Assembly (NCBI GenBank): GCA_025937815.1
Contig: JAICQP010000007.1
Span: forward strand, 1 to 34,785
DNA from: Gemmatimonadota bacterium
GTDB lineage: Bacteria > Gemmatimonadota > Gemmatimonadetes > JACCXV01 > JAHWKZ01
Length of the DNA: 34,785 bases
Direction of reading: 5' to 3'
The notes below the pieces were generated by a model. That model was not told where the DNA came from and did no database searches. It saw nothing but the letters and a program-made list of their open reading frames with translations. A program made the translations under genes and the position numbers. Of this stretch, positions 1-7,215 are shown piece by piece. Positions within the stretch are counted from its first letter, which is position 1, and each line of letters starts with the position of its first letter.

Positions 1-2
1 CC

Positions 3-554
3 GCCACTCCCGATCGCTGGGGCGACCTCGAGGCGCTCTTCGGCGAGCGCGGTGCGTGCGCGGGCTGCTGGTGCATGTACTGGCGGCTGGACGCCAGGGC
101 GTACACGGCCGGAAAGGGCGCGGGGAACCGCGCGGCGCTCCGGCGGATCGTCCGGCGGGGGGAGGAGCCCGGGATCCTGGCCTATGCCGGCGGCGAGCCG
201 ATCGGCTGGTGCGCTGTGGCGCCCCGCGAGGAGTACCCGCGGCTCGATCGGTCCCGCGTCCTCGCCCGCGTCGACGATACTCCGGTCTGGTCGATCTCGT
301 GTCTGTTCGTGGCGCGTCCATGGCGGAAGCGCGGAGTGAGCCGGGCGCTGATCGAGGCGGCCGTGGCCCACGCACGCGCGCGCGGTGCGGGGATCGTCGA
401 GGGCTATCCGGTGGATCCCGCGGCGCCACAGGCCGACGCGTTCGTGTGGACGGGGATCGCCTCGGCCTATGAGCGGGCGGGTTTCCGAGAGGTGGAGCGG
501 CGCTCTCCCACGCGGCCGATCGTGCGCCGGAAGGTGACGGCCCGGCGGAAGTGA
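3..554 (+). CDS. GNAT family N-acetyltransferase (5' end outside window)
   Basis: The reading frame is open from the first bases of the window, so the start lies upstream. The visible protein begins in a Trp/Cys-rich segment (CAGCWCMYWR) typical of a GNAT subgroup in which this precedes the acetyl-CoA fold. The fold itself is seen as a beta strand (PIGWCAVAPREEYPRL), then the strand and pyrophosphate loop ISCLFVARPWRKRGVSRAL, whose RxxGVSxAL stretch corresponds to the Q/RxxGxG/A motif, and a C-terminal AYERAGFREV segment, also GNAT-typical. It should transfer an acetyl group from acetyl-CoA to an amine. The substrate cannot be predicted. An internal ATG at 75 exists, but the conserved residues before it argue for the longer protein. 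The next gene is co-oriented about 96 nt downstream. Confidence 0.85.
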   Translation, partial: ATPDRWGDLEALFGERGACAGCWCMYWRLDARAYTAGKGAGNRAALRRIVRRGEEPGILAYAGGEPIGWCAVAPREEYPRLDRSRVLARVDDTPVWSISCLFVARPWRKRGVSRALIEAAVAHARARGAGIVEGYPVDPAAPQADAFVWTGIASAYERAGFREVERRSPTRPIVRRKVTARRK

Positions 555-650
555 GCCGGTCTCGGCGTCCTCCCCGGACGCCGACCGCTCCGGCGCGGCC
601 AGCGGCGTTCCCCTGTGGCCGGTGTGGCCGGCTACTGTTATTCCTCCTCC

Positions 651-2615
651 ATGGTCGCTGGCGAAGCCGCGCGCATGGCCATGGTCCGCGGGCAGATCGA
701 GGCCCGCGGGATCCGCGATCCGGCCGTCCTCCAGGCGATGCGCGAGGTGCCGCGCGAGGTCTTCGTCCCGACGGACCAGGCCGAGTTCGCCTACCACGAC
801 AGCCCGCTGCCGATCGCAGAGGGCCAGACGATCTCGCAACCCTACATCGTCGCGCTCATGGCGGCGGCCGCCGAGATCGAGCCCGGGGAGCGCGTGCTGG
901 AGATCGGCACCGGTTCGGGATACGCGGCGGCGGTGCTCTCACGGATGGCCGGCGAGGTGTATACGATCGAACGGCACGGAGCGCTCGCCGAAGGCGCCAC
1001 GCGGGCCCTCGAGTCCCTCGGGTACGAGAACGTCCACGTCCTCCACTCCGACGGAACCCGCGGCTGGCCCGAGCACGCCCCCTACGATGCGATCGTGGTC
1101 GCCGCCGGAGGGCCGGACGTGCCACGCCCACTCCTCGACCAGCTCGCAGTCGGCGGTCGCCTCGTCATCCCGGTGGGCCCCACGCCCCGACTCCAGGAGC
1201 TGGTGCGCGTGACCCGCGTCTCGGAGAGCGAGCTCGCGCGCGAGAACCTGGGCGGCGTGCGGTTCGTGCCCCTGGTGGGGGCCGAGGGATGGCAGGAGAG
1301 CGGGGGCGCGCTGATCCGGCCGGTGAGTCCTCTTTCGGAAGAGGGTGCGCGGGCGATCGTGCGCGAGTCGGCCGAGCGGTTCGATGACTTCGACACGGCG
1401 GAGCTGGGGCCAGTGGTGGAGCGCATCGGAAGCGCGCGCGTCGTCCTCCTGGGTGAAGCCTCGCATGGAACGTCGGAGTTCTATCTCATGCGGGCGCGGA
1501 TCACTCGCGAGCTCGTCGAGCGCCACGGGTTCACGATCGTCGCGGTCGAGGCGGACTGGCCCGACGCGTCGACGATCGACGATTGGGTCAGGCAGCCCGT
1601 ACCGTCTTCTTCCGAGCGCGAGGCGTTCACGCGCTTTCCCACCTGGATGTGGCGGAACCGTGAGGTCGGGGAGTTCGTCGAGTGGCTCCGCGAGCACAAC
1701 ATGTCGCTCCCCGAGGAAGCCCGGGTAGGCTTCTACGGCCTCGATCTCTACAGCCTCCATTCCTCGATCGATCGCGTACTCCGATACCTCGAGGATGTCG
1801 ATCCCGCCGCGGCGCGAGTCGCACGGCAGCGGTACGGGTGCCTGTCGCCCTGGGAAGCCGATCCTGCCGCCTATGGACGGATGGTGCTGAGCGGCCGATA
1901 TCGCGCCTGTGAGCCGGAGGTGGTGGCCATGCTGCGGGATCTGATGGCGCGACGCCTCGAGTACCTCTCCCGGGACGGGACGCGTTTTCTCGACGCCGTG
2001 CAGAATGCCCGACTGGTGGCCAACGCGGAGCAGTACTACCGGGCGATGTACTACGGTGGGACGCAGTCCTGGAACCTCCGCGATACCCACATGTTCGACA
2101 CCCTGCGACTCCTCCTGGCCCATCATGGACCCGACTCGCGGGCCGTGATCTGGGCGCACAACTCGCACCTCGGAGACGCGTCGGCCACCGAGATGGGATC
2201 CCGAGGGGAGGTGAACCTGGGACAGTTGTGCCGGGGAGAGTTCGGGGCCGGGTCGTTCCACGTGGGGTTCGGGACGCACACCGGAACGGTGGCCGCGGCG
2301 TCCCAGTGGGGCGGCGACATGGAGATCATGACCGTACGGCCCTCGCACGAGCGCAGCTACGAGCGCATCTGTCACGACAGCGGCGTGCAGGCCTTCCTCC
2401 TGCACCTCCGCGAGCCGCGTCGTGAAGCGCTGCGGGAGGAGCTGCTCGAGCCGCGACTGGAGCGCGCGATCGGGGTCATCTACCGGCCCGAGGCCGAGCT
2501 CGCCAGCCACTACTTCCAGGCGGTGCTCCCGCTGCAGTTCGACGAGTGGATCTGGTTCGACGAAACCGCGGCGGTCACGCCGCTCGCCGCACCTCCCTGG
2601 CGGGCTACTTCTTGA
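651..2615 (+). CDS. Fusion: protein-L-isoaspartate O-methyltransferase + erythromycin esterase-like domain
   Basis: This 654-residue protein joins two families. Residues ~1-215 are a Pcm-type protein-L-isoaspartate methyltransferase. They carry the substrate-side segment PLPIAEGQTISQPYIVALM and SAM motif I (VLEIGTGSG, residues 82-90). Such enzymes methylate isoaspartyl residues so that damaged proteins can be repaired. Residues ~225-650 are an erythromycin-esterase (EreA/EreC/SuccB) domain with LGEASHG (Glu269, His272), VEADWPDA, YGLDLYS and WAHNSHLGDA (His503), which line the metal-free esterase active site in characterised members. There is no stop or linker gap between the halves. ATG651 was chosen; an in-frame ATG at 615 would add 12 unconserved residues. 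No Shine-Dalgarno is visible. The 3' end overlaps the convergent csbD-like gene by 11 bp. Actual macrolide hydrolysis is unproven, since many Ere-like domains have other substrates. Confidence 0.88.
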   Translation: MVAGEAARMAMVRGQIEARGIRDPAVLQAMREVPREVFVPTDQAEFAYHDSPLPIAEGQTISQPYIVALMAAAAEIEPGERVLEIGTGSGYAAAVLSRMAGEVYTIERHGALAEGATRALESLGYENVHVLHSDGTRGWPEHAPYDAIVVAAGGPDVPRPLLDQLAVGGRLVIPVGPTPRLQELVRVTRVSESELARENLGGVRFVPLVGAEGWQESGGALIRPVSPLSEEGARAIVRESAERFDDFDTAELGPVVERIGSARVVLLGEASHGTSEFYLMRARITRELVERHGFTIVAVEADWPDASTIDDWVRQPVPSSSEREAFTRFPTWMWRNREVGEFVEWLREHNMSLPEEARVGFYGLDLYSLHSSIDRVLRYLEDVDPAAARVARQRYGCLSPWEADPAAYGRMVLSGRYRACEPEVVAMLRDLMARRLEYLSRDGTRFLDAVQNARLVANAEQYYRAMYYGGTQSWNLRDTHMFDTLRLLLAHHGPDSRAVIWAHNSHLGDASATEMGSRGEVNLGQLCRGEFGAGSFHVGFGTHTGTVAAASQWGGDMEIMTVRPSHERSYERICHDSGVQAFLLHLREPRREALREELLEPRLERAIGVIYRPEAELASHYFQAVLPLQFDEWIWFDETAAVTPLAAPPWRATS

Positions 2616-2937
2616 GCTTCTTCCCCGCTTTCTCGACCGCCTTGCCGGCCTTCCGCGCGGCCAGGATCGCGCTCTCGGCGATCTCGCTCGCGCGCTGGGT
2701 CTTCTTGCCCGCGCGCTCCAGCTTCTCACCGGTGCGACGCTTCGTCTTCCCGTAGGACTCCTGCGCGCGGCCGACCTTCTCGACGGCTTTCCCCTTCACC
2801 TTCTGCACCCTGCCCTTCGCGCGAAGCCCCTTCTTCCCTGCGACCTTTCCCGCCGCCTCCTTGAGCTTCCCGGCCGCCTGCTGCGCCTTCCCGGCCGCGC
2901 GCTTCGCCTTCCCCTTGATCTCGCTCTTGCTGGGCAT
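2605..2937 (-). CDS. CsbD-like small basic repeat protein
   Basis: This is a 110-residue protein made almost entirely of Lys, Ala, Gly, Glu and Gln, with repeated KGKA / AAGK / KVKGKA units (for example KGKAKRAAGKAQQAAGKLK). This resembles CsbD/YjbJ stress proteins, which are predicted to be mostly helical or disordered. The C-terminal half is longer and more lysine-rich than a standard ~60-70 residue CsbD, so a histone-H1-like nucleic-acid-binding protein is an alternative. There is a clear ribosome-binding site, GGGAGGAATCC directly before ATG2937. A TATATT hexamer lies at 2980-2985 (minus strand) just after the upstream gene's stop. The stop codon lies inside the 3' end of the convergent Pcm-Ere gene. 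Confidence 0.7.
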   Translation of the reverse strand: MPSKSEIKGKAKRAAGKAQQAAGKLKEAAGKVAGKKGLRAKGRVQKVKGKAVEKVGRAQESYGKTKRRTGEKLERAGKKTQRASEIAESAILAARKAGKAVEKAGKKLKK

Positions 2938-2993
2938 GGATTCCTCCCGTGCGGGTTCCCGAACCGGAACTGTGAGGAGAATATAGACCGGGA

Positions 2994-3797
2994 CTAGAAG
3001 CGGCGCGCGAACCCGAGGCCGAAGAACCAGTCGGCGGCGACGTCGGTGAGCCCCGCTCCCGCGCGCGCGTCGAGCTGCGCGTCGGGACCGAAGGCCAGGG
3101 TGATGCCCCCGTCCAGGTAGGCCGCGTCGTCGTCGCCGTCCGCGCCGGCGGGCGCGAGGCCGTAGAGCTCGAGGAATGCGCCGAGCCGCTCGCTGATCGC
3201 CCGGCCGAGCGCGACGCTCCCGAGCGCCTGATCGAATCGTTCGCCGCCCTCCTCAGGCCGTCCCCAGCCGAGGTTGGCGCCGAGCGACCAGAGCTCCGAC
3301 AGGTCCCAGCCGAAGGCGAGCCGCGCCTCCGGCTGCCACCCCTCCTCCCCGATCTCGTCGTCGCCCGTGGGAATCGTGGTGCCCACGAGGAGGGCGGCCG
3401 CGGGCACGCCGGGCGGACGCGCGTCGAAGAGCATTCCCTTGAAGCCGACCCCGGCGTCGTCCAGACCGTCGAGATCGCCGGCATCGACGGTCTCGTCGCC
3501 GCTGTCGACCGAGATCCACGTGAGGGGCTCGATCCGGGCCTCGAACCGCTCGCCGATTCCGATCCGGACGAGAACCTCGCCCAGCGAGTGGGCGCGCGCC
3601 TCGCCATCGCCTTCCACCGTCCATCCCCCCTCCACCTGGATGCGGCCGTCTCCCGGAACGGACGCGCTCTCGGTGAAGTCGGGTCGGTCGGTGACGAGGC
3701 TCTCCGACTCCTGGGAGGCGGCCGCCGCCGGACCCAGCAGGAGGGCGATCGGGCCGAGCAGAAGGCCTGGCAGGGAGGCGGACCAGGGTTTAGTCAT
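2994..3797 (-). CDS. Outer-membrane transporter-like beta-barrel (MetA-pathway/PF13557 type)
   Basis: The protein has 267 residues. An N-terminal signal peptide (to about AAAASQES) is followed by LVTDRPDFTESASVPGDGRIQVEGGW, the usual opening of the 'putative MetA-pathway of phenol degradation / transporter' barrel family. Alternating amphipathic strands follow, and the protein ends in a terminal Phe (GLGFARRF), a BAM-recognition signature of outer-membrane barrels. The substrate is unknown. A TTGACA -35 and a -10-like hexamer end exactly 6 nt before the ATG, and an 18-bp palindrome resembling DtxR/MntR metal-repressor boxes spans the start codon. Metal-dependent control of a leaderless transcript is therefore plausible. 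Family assignment is by pattern only. Confidence 0.72.
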   Translation of the reverse strand: MTKPWSASLPGLLLGPIALLLGPAAAASQESESLVTDRPDFTESASVPGDGRIQVEGGWTVEGDGEARAHSLGEVLVRIGIGERFEARIEPLTWISVDSGDETVDAGDLDGLDDAGVGFKGMLFDARPPGVPAAALLVGTTIPTGDDEIGEEGWQPEARLAFGWDLSELWSLGANLGWGRPEEGGERFDQALGSVALGRAISERLGAFLELYGLAPAGADGDDDAAYLDGGITLAFGPDAQLDARAGAGLTDVAADWFFGLGFARRF

Positions 3798-3805
3798 GCC
3801 TAAAC
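3788..3805 (-). promoter_or_regulatory. DtxR/MntR-like palindromic operator over a start codon
   Basis: This is a perfect inverted repeat, GTTTAG-N6-CTAAAC. On the minus strand it reads GTTTAGGCATGACTAAAC, with the ATG of the outer-membrane protein gene in the centre. It resembles TTTAGGnnnnCCTAAA-type boxes bound by DtxR/MntR-family metal-sensing repressors (resemblance from memory, not a search). It overlaps the -10 region and the predicted first transcribed base, so a bound repressor would block initiation. Confidence 0.5.
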
Positions 3806-3832
3806 TCTGGCGCTGGTGGCCCGTCCTGTCAA
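3804..3832 (-). promoter_or_regulatory. Promoter (leaderless) of the outer-membrane protein gene
   Basis: On the minus strand there is a consensus -35 TTGACA (3827-3832), a 17-nt spacer and the -10-like hexamer CAGAGT (3804-3809). Six further nucleotides separate this from the ATG (3795-3797). The usual 7-nt distance from -10 to the first transcribed base puts transcription start at the A of ATG. No Shine-Dalgarno is present, consistent with a leaderless mRNA. Confidence 0.55.
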
Positions 3833-3854
3833 GATGCCCGGGATGCCGCCGGGC

Positions 3855-4982
3855 TCATCGCGGTCCGACCCAGTCGGCGACGAAGATGTTCGTGTCGCCT
3901 TCCTCCCTGCCGTGGCGGTTCGAGCCCCATACGAGCTTCGATCCGTCGGAGCTGAACATGGGGAAGGCGTCGAAGTCCGCGTGGAAGGTGATCTGCGTGG
4001 GGTTCGACCCGTCCACGTCGATCAGGTAGAGATCGAAGTTCCGGCCCTCGGGGTCCGCGACGTTGCTCGCGAACACGATGCGCCCGCCATCCGGCGTGAA
4101 GTAGGGCGCGAAGTTCGCCGCGCCGTTCGAGGTGAGCTGGCGCTTGCCCGTGCCGTCCGCGTTCATGACCCAGATCTCCATCCGGCTCGGACGCACTAGG
4201 TTGTCTGCGAGGAGCGCCTGGTAATCGGCGATCTCCTCCGGGTCGGTCGGATGATGCGCGCGCCATACGATCTTCGAGCCGTCGTAGCTGAAGAACGCGC
4301 CGCCGTCGTAGCCGATCTCGTCGGTCAGCCGGCGCACGTTCCCGCCGTCGGCGTCCATGGTGTACAGATCCAGGTCGCCGTCGCGCACGGAGGTGAATAC
4401 GATCCGCGAGCCGTCGCGGCTGAACGTCGCCTCAGCGTCGTAGCCGGGCGTCTCGGTCATGCGCACGAGGTTCCCGCCGTCGACGTCCGCGCGGAACACG
4501 TCGTATCCAGGATGGACGGGCCACACGTACCCGCGACTGTAGTCGGGCCGCGCCGGGCAGGTGGAATCGGCGAGATGAGTCGAGCTGTAGACGATCCCGC
4601 TGGCGTCGGGGTAGACGAAGTACGCGCACGTCGTGACGCCGGCGCCGGTCGATACCATGCGCCTGTCCGAGCCATCGGCGCGCATGGTGAAGATCTGGTC
4701 GCAGCCGAGCGACCCGCTCGTCGACTGGAAGATCAGCCGGTCGTCGGCGGGCGAGAAATACGCTTCCGCGTTCTGCCCCTCGAACGTGAGCTGGCGGATG
4801 TTCGCGAGATACGGCTCCTCGCCGGGCTCCGGGGCGATCGGCGCGGCGCCGTCGGCCGCGACCCCGGCCGAGTCGACCACCCCGGCCGCCCGGGTCGTCG
4901 CGGAGCCGTCGTCATTCGGCCGGGAGCAGCCGAGGGCGAGGCCCGCGGCGACGATGAGGGCGAGCGGGCATCCGCGTGGCAT
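3855..4982 (-). CDS. PD40/TolB-like beta-propeller lipoprotein
   Basis: The protein has 375 residues. The start at 4982 gives a lipoprotein signal MPRGCPLALIVAAGLALGC with the lipobox LALGC; the frame is open further upstream, but that part looks like non-coding translation of the divergent gene. The mature protein contains at least five PD40/WD40-like repeats of the TolB C-terminal type: FSPADDRLIFQS, FSRDGSRIVFTS, FSYDGSKIVWRA, FTPDGGRIVFAS and FSSDGSKLVWGS. Each is preceded by an xxDADGxNxxxLT blade edge. It is therefore probably a periplasm-facing, membrane-anchored propeller that binds protein or glycan. It lacks the TolB N-terminal domain and sits outside a tol-pal cluster, so it should not be called TolB. 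It is divergent from the M28 peptidase gene. Confidence 0.82.
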   Translation of the reverse strand: MPRGCPLALIVAAGLALGCSRPNDDGSATTRAAGVVDSAGVAADGAAPIAPEPGEEPYLANIRQLTFEGQNAEAYFSPADDRLIFQSTSGSLGCDQIFTMRADGSDRRMVSTGAGVTTCAYFVYPDASGIVYSSTHLADSTCPARPDYSRGYVWPVHPGYDVFRADVDGGNLVRMTETPGYDAEATFSRDGSRIVFTSVRDGDLDLYTMDADGGNVRRLTDEIGYDGGAFFSYDGSKIVWRAHHPTDPEEIADYQALLADNLVRPSRMEIWVMNADGTGKRQLTSNGAANFAPYFTPDGGRIVFASNVADPEGRNFDLYLIDVDGSNPTQITFHADFDAFPMFSSDGSKLVWGSNRHGREEGDTNIFVADWVGPR

Positions 4983-5013
4983 ATTCACGATGGACCTCGA
5001 AGCGAAGGAGAAA

Positions 5014-6375
5014 ATGAGAACACGCGAACGGATGATGACGACGGCCGCGGCGCTCCTGTTCCTCGCCGCCCCGCTCAAGGGGCAGGAGGCCGCCCGTTGT
5101 GCCCCCAATCTATCGCCTCCGCCCGACGCGTCGCCCGTCACGGCCGCGGAGCTCTGCGACACGATCGCGACACTGGCCCACGACTCTCTGGAGGGCCGCC
5201 GGGCGGGGACGGATCAGGCGGACCGCGCCGCACGCTGGATCGCCGGCCGGTTCGCGGCCATCGGCCTCGAGCCCCTGGGTGACGGAAGCGGGTACCTGTT
5301 GCCGTTCTCGTTCCCCGCGTCGGTCCTGCGGGATCCTCATGCAGACCCGCATGCCGCATCGGGCGCCAACCCGCATGGCGCGCCGGACTCGAGCGCGGGC
5401 GGATCGGCGGATGCCGCCACGCTGGCGTCGGCCAACGTCGCCGGCCTCGTACGGGGGACCGATCCCGCCCTCGCGGACGAGGCGATCGTCATCGGCGCCC
5501 ACTACGATCATCTCGGCTGGGGCGGGATGGGATCGCTGGCGCCGGACGAGCGAGCGATCCACAACGGCGCCGACGACAACGCGTCCGGCGTGGCGGGCGT
5601 GCTCGAGCTGGCGGAGTGGTTCGCCGCGCGTCCGCAGCCGCGGACGCTCGTCTTCGCCACCTTCGGCGCGGAGGAGCTCGGCAACCTGGGGTCCAGCGCA
5701 TGGGTCGCGGATCCGCCGTGGCCGCTCGAGGCGACCGTCGCGATGATCAACCTCGACATGGTCGGGCGACTGCGCGAGAAGCTCGACGTGCAGGGGACCG
5801 GCACCTCCGCGGCCTGGCCGGCGCTCCTCGACTCGCTTGCCGCCGATCCCGAGACACCCGAGCTGGCGCGCGTTCCCGACGGGTTCGGCCCCAGCGACCA
5901 CGCCTCGTTCTACGGCCGGCAGATCCCCGTCCTCGCGCTCTTCACCGGCGCGCACGAGGAGTACCACCGACCGGCCGACGATCTCGAGACCATTGACGCG
6001 GAAGGCGAAGTTCGCGTCCTCGAGCTGGCTGCGCGGGTCATCGAGGCCGTCGCCGACGGCCGCGAGATCGCGTACACCGAGGCCCCGGTCACGCAGCGCC
6101 GCGCAATGGCGTTCAAGGTCGGACTGGGCGTGATCCCGGATTACGGGTACGCCGAGGGCGGGCTCTTGCTCGCGAGCGTCCGGCCGGACGGGGCGGGCGC
6201 CGCGGCCGGGCTCCAGGCGGGCGACGTGATCGTCCAGCTGGCGGGCCGCCAGGTCGCCGACGTCTACGCCTACACCGAGATCCTGGCCGGCCTCGAGGCG
6301 GGCGTGCCGGTGGACGCGGTGGTGCGCCGGGGCGCCGAGACGCTCACGGTCTCGGTCACCCCGACGGAGCGGTAG
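5014..6375 (+). CDS. Secreted M28 zinc aminopeptidase with C-terminal PDZ domain
   Basis: The protein has 453 residues. The signal peptide MRTRERMMTTAAALLFLAAP is followed by a helical region (CDTIATLAHDSLEGRRAGT) typical of M28 peptidases. The M28 catalytic core follows: GAHYDHLGW (first zinc His), NGADDNASGVAGVLELAEWF (bridging Asp), FATFGAEELGNLGSSAW (catalytic Glu-Glu), MINLDMVGR (zinc Asp) and EEYHRPADD (zinc His). Residues from about 365 form a PDZ domain (GLLLASVRPDGAGAAAGLQAGDVIVQLAG). The enzyme should remove N-terminal residues from peptides in the periplasm or outside the cell. A His-rich insertion (DPHADPHAASGANPHGAPD) precedes the catalytic core. ATG5014 is preceded by AAGGAG at a short spacing; ATG4990 is an alternative. 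The gene ends 1 bp before the convergent DUF4097 gene. Confidence 0.9.
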   Translation: MRTRERMMTTAAALLFLAAPLKGQEAARCAPNLSPPPDASPVTAAELCDTIATLAHDSLEGRRAGTDQADRAARWIAGRFAAIGLEPLGDGSGYLLPFSFPASVLRDPHADPHAASGANPHGAPDSSAGGSADAATLASANVAGLVRGTDPALADEAIVIGAHYDHLGWGGMGSLAPDERAIHNGADDNASGVAGVLELAEWFAARPQPRTLVFATFGAEELGNLGSSAWVADPPWPLEATVAMINLDMVGRLREKLDVQGTGTSAAWPALLDSLAADPETPELARVPDGFGPSDHASFYGRQIPVLALFTGAHEEYHRPADDLETIDAEGEVRVLELAARVIEAVADGREIAYTEAPVTQRRAMAFKVGLGVIPDYGYAEGGLLLASVRPDGAGAAAGLQAGDVIVQLAGRQVADVYAYTEILAGLEAGVPVDAVVRRGAETLTVSVTPTER

Positions 6376-6376
6376 A

Positions 6377-7168
6377 TTACGACTTTCGGATCTCGATCTC
6401 GCCGTTCACGGTCTCCAGATCCAGCCGCCCGCCGCCCGAGCCGATCGAGCCGCTCACCTTCTTGGGCCCCCATTCCCCGGCCTCGACCGTGAGCGGGAAG
6501 TCCGACGAGAAATCGCCGTTCAAGGTTTGCGCCGACACCGCGGCCGCCGCGCCCGCCGGGAGCGTGAGGTGGATCGAGCCGTTGACCGTCTTGAACTCGA
6601 GCGTGCCGCTCCAGCTCGCGGCCCCCGTCGACGCGTCGATCGAGCCGTTGACGGTCTTGGCCTCGACGGTCCCGGTAGAGGCCACTTCGATCCCGCCGTT
6701 CACCGTGCTCACGCTGACGTCCGACGAGAGTCCCGCCACGTCGATCCCGCCGTTCACCGTCGACCCGTCGAAGGCGACCCCCGAGGGGACCGAGATCGTG
6801 AAGTCGATCACGACGTCGTTGTCGTCCCAGTCGCCGTGGTCGTCACCCGAGTGGCGGCAGGTGCTGTTCCGCGACCCGCGCTTCCCCGGGTAGACGGCAC
6901 AGACCTCGATCCCATCTGTGCCTTCGATCACCTCGATGTCGACCGCGCGGGGATCGTCGTCGTCTCCTCGCTTCCGCGCCACGACCTCGACCGTGCGGCC
7001 CGACGAGGGCCGCGCCATCACGCTTCCGTTGAGCCCGCGGATCTCGAGGGTCTTCCCCGCGGCGAGCTGGCCCGACCACCGGAAGGTGTCCTCGCGCTGG
7101 GCGACAGCCGGCGCGCAGGCCAGCGTGACGAATGCCGCAGCGGCGATAGCGATCTGCATGGGCTGCAT
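6377..7168 (-). CDS. DUF4097 beta-solenoid protein, second copy
   Basis: This is a 263-residue exported protein with the signal peptide MQPMQIAIAAAAFVTLACAPAVAQ. The body is a repeated beta-strand pattern with a T/K-x-V-N-G-x-I motif recurring about every 18-20 residues (STVNGGIDV, STVNGGIEV, KTVNGSIDA, KTVNGSIHL, QTLNGDF, ETVNGEIEI). This is characteristic of DUF4097 (putative adhesin) right-handed beta-helices. An Asp/His-rich loop flanked by two cysteines (around CRHSGDDHGDWDDND) interrupts the repeats and might bind metal. The ribosome-binding site GAGGAG lies 7 nt before ATG7168. It is the last gene of the sigma/anti-sigma operon, 47 nt after its paralogue. The molecular function of DUF4097 is not established. 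Confidence 0.82.
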   Translation of the reverse strand: MQPMQIAIAAAAFVTLACAPAVAQREDTFRWSGQLAAGKTLEIRGLNGSVMARPSSGRTVEVVARKRGDDDDPRAVDIEVIEGTDGIEVCAVYPGKRGSRNSTCRHSGDDHGDWDDNDVVIDFTISVPSGVAFDGSTVNGGIDVAGLSSDVSVSTVNGGIEVASTGTVEAKTVNGSIDASTGAASWSGTLEFKTVNGSIHLTLPAGAAAAVSAQTLNGDFSSDFPLTVEAGEWGPKKVSGSIGSGGGRLDLETVNGEIEIRKS

Positions 7169-7215
7169 GATTTCTCTCCTCGCTTTCGATGTTGTGTTTG
7201 GGAAGTGGAGCGTCG

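Noticed and set aside
636-650. Leaderless promoter for the Pcm-Ere gene (TGTTAT or TATTCC before ATG651)
   Set aside because: TGTTAT is 9 nt away and TATTCC matches the consensus poorly; there is no -35.
939-2729. 596-residue minus-strand frame opposite the Pcm-Ere fusion
   Set aside because: No recognisable motif; explained by high GC third positions of the sense gene.
2954-2970. GGTTC-CC-GAACC / GTTCC-N6-GGAAC palindromes in the csbD-like leader
   Set aside because: Short and GC-rich, and no second occurrence was found in the window, so not listed as an operator.
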